10,564 nt of DNA from Acidimicrobiia bacterium UBA6912 (lineage in GTDB: Bacteria > Actinomycetota > Acidimicrobiia > Spongiisociales > UBA5794): assembly GCA_002450985.1 (NCBI GenBank), contig DKBA01000006.1, positions 607 through 11,170 on the forward strand. The letters run 5' to 3'. The notes under the pieces are model-generated. The model saw only the letters and a list, made by a program, of their open reading frames with translations, did no database searches and was not told where the DNA came from. Below are positions 5,428 through 10,564 of the stretch, in pieces. Within the stretch, counting starts at the first letter, position 1. Each line of letters begins with the position of its first letter. Both the position numbers and the translations under genes were made by a program.

Positions 5428-6738
5428 ATGAGCATCCAGGGACCCGAGACAGCTGCGTGGTTCGACCGCGCCTACGCCGCCATGGTGAACGGCGTGTCGA
5501 GCGGTTGGCGCTACTGGGGTCGCAACGAGACCCTCGTGCTGTCGCGCGGCGAGGGCGGCTACGTCTACGACTCCGATGGCAAGAGGTACATCGACTACCA
5601 CTGCGGCTTTGGACCGATCATCCTCGGCCATGGCGACCCAACCGTGGCGTCGGCCGTCGCCGAGGCGGCCGCCGCCGGCACGACCTTCGCCTTCACCCAG
5701 GAGCGGGAGGTCGTCGCCGCCGAGACCATCAAGCAGGCCGTGCCGTGGGTCGAACGGCTGCGCTTCACCAACACGGGCACCGAGGCCACGATGCACGCAG
5801 TGCGCCTCGCCCGGGGGGTCACCGGCCGCGACGTGGTGCTCAAGTTCGAGGGCACCTACCACGGGGCCCACGACTACGTCATGTACTCGACGCCGGGCAA
5901 GCCGACCGAGGCGTTCGGCTCGCCGTACCGGCCGCTCCCGATCCCGATGAGCTCGGGCATGCCCGACGTCGTGACGTCGCTCATCCGCACGCTCCCCTAC
6001 AACGACCTCGAGGGGGCGCAACGGCTCTTCGCCGACTACGGCAGGCGGATCGCCGCCGTCGTCGTCGAGCCGATGCTCGGCAACGCCATGGGCATCGAGC
6101 CGGTCGACGGGTTCCTCCAGGGTCTGCGCGATCTGTGCGACGCCAACGACGCCATCTTGATCTTCGACGAGGTGAAGACCGGCTTCCGCATCGCCGTCGG
6201 CGGCGCCGCCGAGGCGTACGGCGTCGTGCCCGATCTCGCCGCCTTCGCCAAGGCGCTCGGCAACGGCGTGCCCGTCGCAGCCATCGCCGGGCGCGGGCCG
6301 GTGCTCGACGGGTGGGCCAAGGGAGGCATCGTCCAAGCCGGCACCTACTCGGGCAATGGCATCGCCGTGGCGGCGGCACAGGCCACGGTCACCAAGCTGA
6401 TGACCGGCGAGCCGATGGCCCGGCTCGACCGAGTCGGGCATGCGCTGATGGAGGGCACCGCCAAGATCCTCGCCGAGCACGGCGTGGCGGCGACCGTCCA
6501 GGGCAGGCCGGCCATGTTCGGCTTCTACTTCGGCGCCGGCACTCCGCACGACTACCGCGGGGTCGCCGCCCACGACGAGGAGCTCTACGAGAAGCTCGTG
6601 ATGGGCATGATCCGCCGCGGCGTGATGCCGAGCCCGGATGCGCTCGAGCCGTGGTTCCTGTGTGCCGCCCACAGCGACGAGGACGTCGCCACGACGCTCC
6701 AGGTCTTCGAGGAAGCCCTCGTCGAGGCGCTGGGCTGA
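5428..6738 (+). CDS. Class III PLP-dependent aminotransferase (glutamate-1-semialdehyde aminomutase-like)
   Basis: This 436-residue protein has the fold type I class III layout. NTGTEATMHAVRLAR at 115-129 holds the PLP phosphate site. FEGTYHGAHD at 140-149 matches the FEGxYHG motif of glutamate-1-semialdehyde aminomutases and their relatives. Next come VVVEPMLGN with E214, IFDEVKTGFR with the PLP-binding D247, and FAKALGNG with the Schiff-base Lys275. GTYSGNGIAVAAA at 305-317 is the GTxSGN motif. A role in haem synthesis is unlikely given the catabolic neighbours; transfer from an amine, omega-amino acid or beta-amino acid to a keto acid is more likely. It starts 36 bases after the oxidase stop, with GAGGAG at 5417-5422 as ribosome binding site. 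Its stop overlaps the regulator start, indicating translational coupling. Confidence 0.88.
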   Translation: MSIQGPETAAWFDRAYAAMVNGVSSGWRYWGRNETLVLSRGEGGYVYDSDGKRYIDYHCGFGPIILGHGDPTVASAVAEAAAAGTTFAFTQEREVVAAETIKQAVPWVERLRFTNTGTEATMHAVRLARGVTGRDVVLKFEGTYHGAHDYVMYSTPGKPTEAFGSPYRPLPIPMSSGMPDVVTSLIRTLPYNDLEGAQRLFADYGRRIAAVVVEPMLGNAMGIEPVDGFLQGLRDLCDANDAILIFDEVKTGFRIAVGGAAEAYGVVPDLAAFAKALGNGVPVAAIAGRGPVLDGWAKGGIVQAGTYSGNGIAVAAAQATVTKLMTGEPMARLDRVGHALMEGTAKILAEHGVAATVQGRPAMFGFYFGAGTPHDYRGVAAHDEELYEKLVMGMIRRGVMPSPDALEPWFLCAAHSDEDVATTLQVFEEALVEALG

Positions 6739-7316
6739 TGCCGATCCAGGTGGACGTGACTCAGCGCAGGGTCGACATCGCCGAGGCGACGCTGGCGGTG
6801 GCGGCACGATCCGGCCTGGGCGGGGTGACCATCCGCTCGGTGGCAGCCGAGCTCGGGGCCTCGACGACCGTGATCACCAACTACCTCCGCACCCGCGCCG
6901 ATCTCCTCGCCAACGCCATGGAGCTGCTCGCCGACGAGTGGATCACCGAGCTCGATGCGGCCAGCGCCGACCTCGACCCGGCCGACGCCCTCGTGGAGGT
7001 CATGTGCGAGGCGGTGAGCTGGGACGAGCAGGAGCGGATCCGCAACCAGTTCTGGGTGGCGGTGCTGTCGGAGCCCAACCGACCCAAGGCAGTCGCCGAT
7101 CAGCTCAGGGCCGAGAGTGACGCCGTGCGCGACCGGCTGGCGAAGCTGGTGGAGCAGTGCGGCCATCCCGACCCTGGGGCCGCTGCCGATCAGCTCTTCC
7201 TGTTCGCCCAGGGCGCCTTCGTGTCGATGGTGGAGACCCCTTCGCGGTGGACGCCGGAGCGGTTGCGCCAGGCCGCCGTCGCCGTCGCGGAGAGCGTGCT
7301 GGCGGCGGCGAGCTGA
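6738..7316 (+). CDS. TetR/AcrR-family transcriptional regulator (BetI-like)
   Basis: This 192-residue protein has a typical TetR layout. The N-terminal helix is RVDIAEATLAVAARSGLGGV. The helix-turn-helix lies at about 31-50, with TIRSVAAELG as the first helix and ASTTVITNYL as the recognition helix, followed by the family's RTRADLLANAM segment. The C-terminal ligand-binding domain, about 65-192, resembles BetI-type regulators, with helices around FWVAVLSEP and QLFLFAQGAF. The frame is open far upstream through the aminotransferase gene; the start is set by the TGATG overlap with that gene's stop. As the last gene of the operon it is well placed to sense the pathway substrate or product and to repress the divergent promoter at 3963-3989. 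That link is inferred from context. Confidence 0.88.
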   Translation: MPIQVDVTQRRVDIAEATLAVAARSGLGGVTIRSVAAELGASTTVITNYLRTRADLLANAMELLADEWITELDAASADLDPADALVEVMCEAVSWDEQERIRNQFWVAVLSEPNRPKAVADQLRAESDAVRDRLAKLVEQCGHPDPGAAADQLFLFAQGAFVSMVETPSRWTPERLRQAAVAVAESVLAAAS

Positions 7317-7350
7317 ACAACGCCGGGTTTCCGCTCCCGCCCTGGTTTCC

Positions 7351-7374
7351 CCTCCCTCACATTTCGAAGGGAGG
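7351..7374. terminator. Hairpin after the catabolic operon, possible terminator
   Basis: CCTCCCT (7351-7357) and AGGGAGG (7368-7374) are exact complements around a 10-base loop, starting 34 bases after the TetR stop and about 80 bases before the ABC genes. There is no T tract. The position fits an end for the catabolic operon transcript. Confidence 0.4.
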
Positions 7375-7422
7375 ACGGAGAGGAAAGACTCGGGATCAAC
7401 CCGACTTCCCGCGCATCGGCCG

Positions 7423-7428
7423 TAGGCT
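7423..7428 (+). promoter_or_regulatory. Candidate -10 box TAGGCT for the ABC exporter operon
   Basis: TAGGCT lies 27 bases before the ABC ATPase ATG, leaving room for a short leader that includes GAGG at 7446-7449 as a ribosome binding site. The hexamer is identical to the candidate box of the luciferase-like gene. No clear -35 is seen at 16-19 bases. Confidence 0.35.
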
Positions 7429-7455
7429 GTCGCAGGCAGCGATCCGAGGCGCCCG

Positions 7456-8356
<901 letters not shown>

Positions 8357-8367
<11 letters not shown>

Positions 8368-9151
8368 TCCCCTCACCAAGTGGTTGTGGGACGGGCGCCG
8401 CTCGCTGCTCGGCTGGGCGCTCGCCGTGGTCGTGCTTGGCGCCGGCTACGCCGCTTTCTGGCCGACCATCGACTCACCGGCCATGCGCGACGCCCTCGCC
8501 AACTACCCGGAGGCGCTGCTCGAGGCGCTCAACTACACCGACATCGCCACGCCCGACGGCTACCTGAGCGCCACGGTCTACGGCCTCGTCGTCGCCATCC
8601 TCCTCCTCGTCTACGGGATCGGGGCCGGCGCCAGAACGATCGCAGGAGACGAGGAGGCCGGCACGCTCGACCTCGTGCTCGCCCACCCGGTGAGCCGGCT
8701 TCGGGTCGCGCTGCAGCGGTTCGGAGCGCTCGTGATCAGCATCGTGCTGCTCAACCTCGCATTGCTCGTCTCCTTGTTGGCGATCAGCGGCCCGGTGGGC
8801 CTCGACGGCATCACCCTCGGTGAGTACGCCGCCATGCACACCCACCTCGTGCTGTTCGCGGCGCTGTTCGCCGCCGTCAGCTACGGGGTCGGGGCTGCGT
8901 TCGGGAGCCGGGCGGCGGCCATCGCGGCCGGGGCAGCCGTCGCCTTCCTCGGCTACCTCGCCAACGGCGTCCTCCCCCAGGTCGACGGCCTGGAGTGGAC
9001 CCGCAACCTGTCGCCCTTCCACTGGCTCACCGGTGGGAACCCGCTCCGCAATGGGATCCAGGCCGGCGACCTGCTGATCATGCTCGGGCTGATCGTCCTG
9101 CTCGTCGTGCTCGGCACGTGGCGCTTCGAGCGCCGCGACGTGGCGGTGTGA
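8357..9151 (+). CDS. ABC-2 type transporter, permease protein
   Basis: This 264-residue protein has about six predicted membrane helices, near residues 18-36, 72-92, 122-143, 161-180, 184-204 and 238-256. Between helices 2 and 3 is the cytosolic motif GDEEAGTLDLVLAHPVSR (97-114), which matches the EEGTLxLLLxxPVSR coupling segment of ABC-2 family permeases. The C-terminus ends with the charged FERRDVAV typical of the group. The ATG at 8357 is chosen because GGGGAGG (8344-8350) sits 6 bases before it; the same frame also has an ATG at 8333, which would add 8 residues without a site. The overlap with the ATPase gene indicates translational coupling and a two-component exporter. Confidence 0.88.
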
Positions 9152-9161
9152 GGCGCGGAGC

Positions 9162-9602
9162 GTGCCGTTCCAACCCGACCCCGACGCCATCGTGTGGCGG
9201 CTCCACCTCCAGTCTCCTCCCGAGCGTGTCTACGCGCTGCTCGCCTCGGACGCAGGACGGGCGTCCTTCTGGGCCGAAGAGGCGCTGGAGAGGGACGGTG
9301 TCGTGCGCTTCCGGTTCATCAACGGCATTCACTACGCAGGACGCGTTCTTGCCGCCAGGCGGCCGGAGCGGTGGGTCGTCGAGTACTTCGGCAGCATCGC
9401 CGAGTTCACGCTGGAGCCGGACGGCGAGGGCGGCACCGACCTCACGCTCCGCAACACGGGCGTCCCCGACGTTGACCGCGTCGAGGTCACAGCAGGCTGG
9501 CTCAACGTCCTGCTCCCCCTGAAAGCCGCGGCCGACTTCGGCGTAGACCTGCGCTCCCATGACGCGAGCAGGACGTGGAACGTCGGCTACTGCGACCAGT
9601 GA
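9162..9602 (+). CDS. SRPBCC-fold protein (AHSA1/polyketide cyclase-like)
   Basis: This 146-residue protein opens with IVWRLHLQSPPERVYALLASDAGRASFW. This is the first strand and helix pair of the START/Bet v1-like SRPBCC fold, where the PPERVYALL type of motif is characteristic. Strands follow: RFRFINGIHYAGRVLA, WVVEYFG, AEFTLEPDGEGGTDLTLRNTG. A C-terminal helix includes GWLNVLLPLKAAADFGVDLR, as in AHSA1 relatives. Such proteins bind hydrophobic ligands or act on small molecules; no catalytic residue can be assigned. The GTG start lies 10 bases after the permease stop, with a weak GCGGAG site, so it is probably part of the exporter operon. The 3' end overlaps the convergent membrane-protein gene by 16 bases. 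Confidence 0.78.
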   Translation: MPFQPDPDAIVWRLHLQSPPERVYALLASDAGRASFWAEEALERDGVVRFRFINGIHYAGRVLAARRPERWVVEYFGSIAEFTLEPDGEGGTDLTLRNTGVPDVDRVEVTAGWLNVLLPLKAAADFGVDLRSHDASRTWNVGYCDQ

Positions 9603-10063
9603 GCCTGCCCGCGCACGGTATCGACGATCAGCTTCACCGTCCCCGCAACGATGGCGATCGAGAGCGCCACGATCATGAACACGAGGCACACCCTCGCGAG
9701 CGTCTCCCAGTTGAAGGCATACGGCGTGAAGTCGAATGGGAAGACGGCGAGCGTCCTGGCGACCACGGCGAGGCTGATCCCCGCGGTGACGACGTCGCCG
9801 AGGGTCTTGAGCCACCGTTCGTCATATGCCAGGTAGACCGCGTTCACGATCATGCTCGCCACGATCGAGACGTTGAGCAGCGGGAGCACACGGTCGAAGT
9901 CCCCCGTGAGAAACCGGGGCCACTCCCATGCGAGCAGGTTGTTCACGACGTACAGGAGGACCCCGTTCACGCCGATGGCCACCAGATAGCCGAGACGGCG
10001 CGCGGCAACGGACGGACGGCTGCGGGCGAGGACGGGTCGTGGTCTGGTGGGGGCGGCGGTCAT
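9587..10063 (-). CDS. Four-helix membrane protein, function unknown
   Basis: This 158-residue protein was not recognised as any named family. It has a basic N-terminus rich in Arg and Pro (1-23), then four predicted helices: about 24-46 (LGYLVAIGVNGVLLYVV), 60-80, 86-107 and 121-146. The loops are short, with DERWLKTLGD between helices 2 and 3 and FDFTPYAFNWE between 3 and 4. An Arg/Lys-rich start followed by helix 1 suggests a cytosolic N-terminus. The ATG at 10063 is chosen because AAAGGAGA lies about 4 bases upstream; the frame is open to 10219, but a start there would overlap the divergent LysM gene. It is convergent with the SRPBCC gene, overlapping its 3' end by 16 bases. Confidence 0.7.
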   Translation of the reverse strand: MTAAPTRPRPVLARSRPSVAARRLGYLVAIGVNGVLLYVVNNLLAWEWPRFLTGDFDRVLPLLNVSIVASMIVNAVYLAYDERWLKTLGDVVTAGISLAVVARTLAVFPFDFTPYAFNWETLARVCLVFMIVALSIAIVAGTVKLIVDTVRGQAHWSQ

Positions 10064-10093
10064 ACGGTCTCCTTTGCGCTCTCCCGAGGCAAC

Positions 10094-10103
10094 CACGAAC
10101 GTG
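10094..10103. repeat. Short dyad in the divergent spacer upstream of the membrane protein
   Basis: CACG (10094-10097) and CGTG (10100-10103) flank AA in the 127-base spacer between the membrane-protein gene and the LysM gene. It might be a regulator site, but four-base arms are common by chance. Confidence 0.15.
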
Positions 10104-10154
10104 TATCGCCAACCAGGGCCAGAGGTCATCGCCGCATCGTCCGTCGACGCCACG

Positions 10155-10160
10155 TAGTGT
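10155..10160 (+). promoter_or_regulatory. Candidate -10 box TAGTGT for the LysM gene
   Basis: TAGTGT lies 30 bases before the ATG at 10191. The purine-rich GAGGGGAG at 10177-10184 would then be the ribosome binding site in the leader. No convincing -35 was found. Confidence 0.3.
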
Positions 10161-10190
10161 TCGGCAAGGAGCGACCGAGGGGAGACGGTG

Positions 10191-10564
10191 ATGATCCACG
10201 TGGTCGAGAAGGGCGACACGATCCGGCGGATCGCGGAGCGTTACGGATCGACGGTGGCGGCGATCGTGGCCGCCAACCCCGAACTCGCCGATCCCGACCG
10301 TATCCGGCCCGGACAGGAGTTGGCCATCCCCGGCAGGGATGTGCCCGAGGTATCGGGTCCGGCTCCCACGCCGAAGCCCGGACCCACTGCGAAGACGAAG
10401 CCCAAGGCGAAGCCCACACCGACACCGCCTCCAGCCGCACCGCCTGCGGCGACGACTCACACGATCGTCGCCGGCGACACCCTGGGGAAGGTGGCGAAGA
10501 CCTTCGGAGTGAGCCTGTCCGAGCTCCTCGCCGCCAATCCGCAGATCACGAACCCCGACGTCGT
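10191..10564 (+). CDS. LysM-domain protein, 3' end beyond the window
   Basis: 124 codons are visible and the frame runs off the window. LysM 1 covers residues 3-47: HVVEKGDTIRRIAERYG, then AIVAANPELADPDRIRPGQELAIPG, with the classic GDT start, NP centre and PGQ.L.IP end. Residues 48-88 form a disordered linker rich in Pro, Lys, Thr and Ala. LysM 2 begins at about residue 90: THTIVAGDTLGKVAKTFGVSLSELLAANPQITNPDV. LysM domains bind N-acetylglucosamine-containing glycans such as peptidoglycan. No signal peptide precedes LysM 1 from either the ATG or the GTG at 10188, which is odd for a wall-binding protein. The ATG is chosen because GAGGGGAG sits 6 bases upstream. A catalytic domain may follow beyond the window. 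Confidence 0.85.
   Translation, partial: MIHVVEKGDTIRRIAERYGSTVAAIVAANPELADPDRIRPGQELAIPGRDVPEVSGPAPTPKPGPTAKTKPKAKPTPTPPPAAPPAATTHTIVAGDTLGKVAKTFGVSLSELLAANPQITNPDV

Noticed and set aside
4006..6807. A 933-codon open frame on the minus strand.
   Set aside because: It lies opposite the FAD oxidase and aminotransferase, both with complete family motifs. Its composition (Gly, Arg, His, Asp, Val repeats without motifs) is what GC-skewed third positions give on the opposite strand.
5457..7316. A 619-codon plus-strand frame that contains the TetR protein at its end.
   Set aside because: The part before 6738 is Arg-rich antiframe of the aminotransferase. The regulator begins at the TGATG overlap, where the TetR N-terminal helix starts.
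9587..10219. A longer form of the four-helix membrane protein starting at 10219.
   Set aside because: The added 52 residues cross the promoter and start of the divergent LysM gene and look non-coding, while a good AAAGGAGA site precedes the ATG at 10063.
10488..10564. The second LysM copy considered as a DNA-level direct repeat of the first.
   Set aside because: The similarity is at the protein domain level; the bases differ throughout, so it is not a recent duplication.

Overview
The window is uniformly GC-rich and its codon usage strongly favours G or C in the third position. The start of an F420-type luciferase-like oxidoreductase, ABC-2 exporter genes of actinobacterial type and several TAnnnT promoter elements a few bases upstream of start codons all fit a high-GC actinobacterium. 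Acidimicrobiia or a relative is plausible, but this is inference; no rRNA or other marker gene is present. No tRNA, CRISPR array, transposase, prophage or integration site was found.

Bases 1-1588, minus strand: the 5' end of a luciferase-like monooxygenase gene (cut by the window edge), a complete class I SAM-dependent methyltransferase, and a decayed, frameshifted and truncated beta-lactamase-family serine hydrolase. Bases 1589-1880 hold no convincing gene but contain three inverted repeats upstream of a small secreted protein (1881-2372, plus) that resembles the allene oxide cyclase/dirigent barrel fold. A strong GC-rich hairpin separates this gene from the convergent aldehyde dehydrogenase.

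Bases 2499-7316 form the most coherent unit, a probable regulated amine or amino-acid catabolic locus. An aldehyde dehydrogenase (minus) lies divergent from a three-gene plus-strand operon: a PuuB-like FAD amine oxidoreductase, a class III PLP aminotransferase, and a TetR regulator whose ATG overlaps the aminotransferase stop. The short divergent spacer holds a perfect 8-bp inverted repeat that abuts a TATATT box, and the oxidoreductase GTG begins 7 bases after that box. The simplest reading is a leaderless promoter repressed by the local TetR protein. The oxidase and aminotransferase would turn amines into aldehydes or keto products, and the dehydrogenase would oxidise the aldehyde. The substrate cannot be read from the sequence, and no transporter is in the cluster.

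Bases 7456-9602, plus: an ABC-2 type exporter (ATPase overlapping its permease) followed closely by a small SRPBCC-fold protein. It is convergent and overlapping with an unrecognised four-helix membrane protein (9587-10063, minus). The window ends inside a plus-strand gene (from 10191) encoding two LysM domains joined by a Pro/Lys/Thr linker.

I see no clearly new class of system. The best lead is the divergent operator/promoter and the uncharacterised catabolic locus it appears to control.
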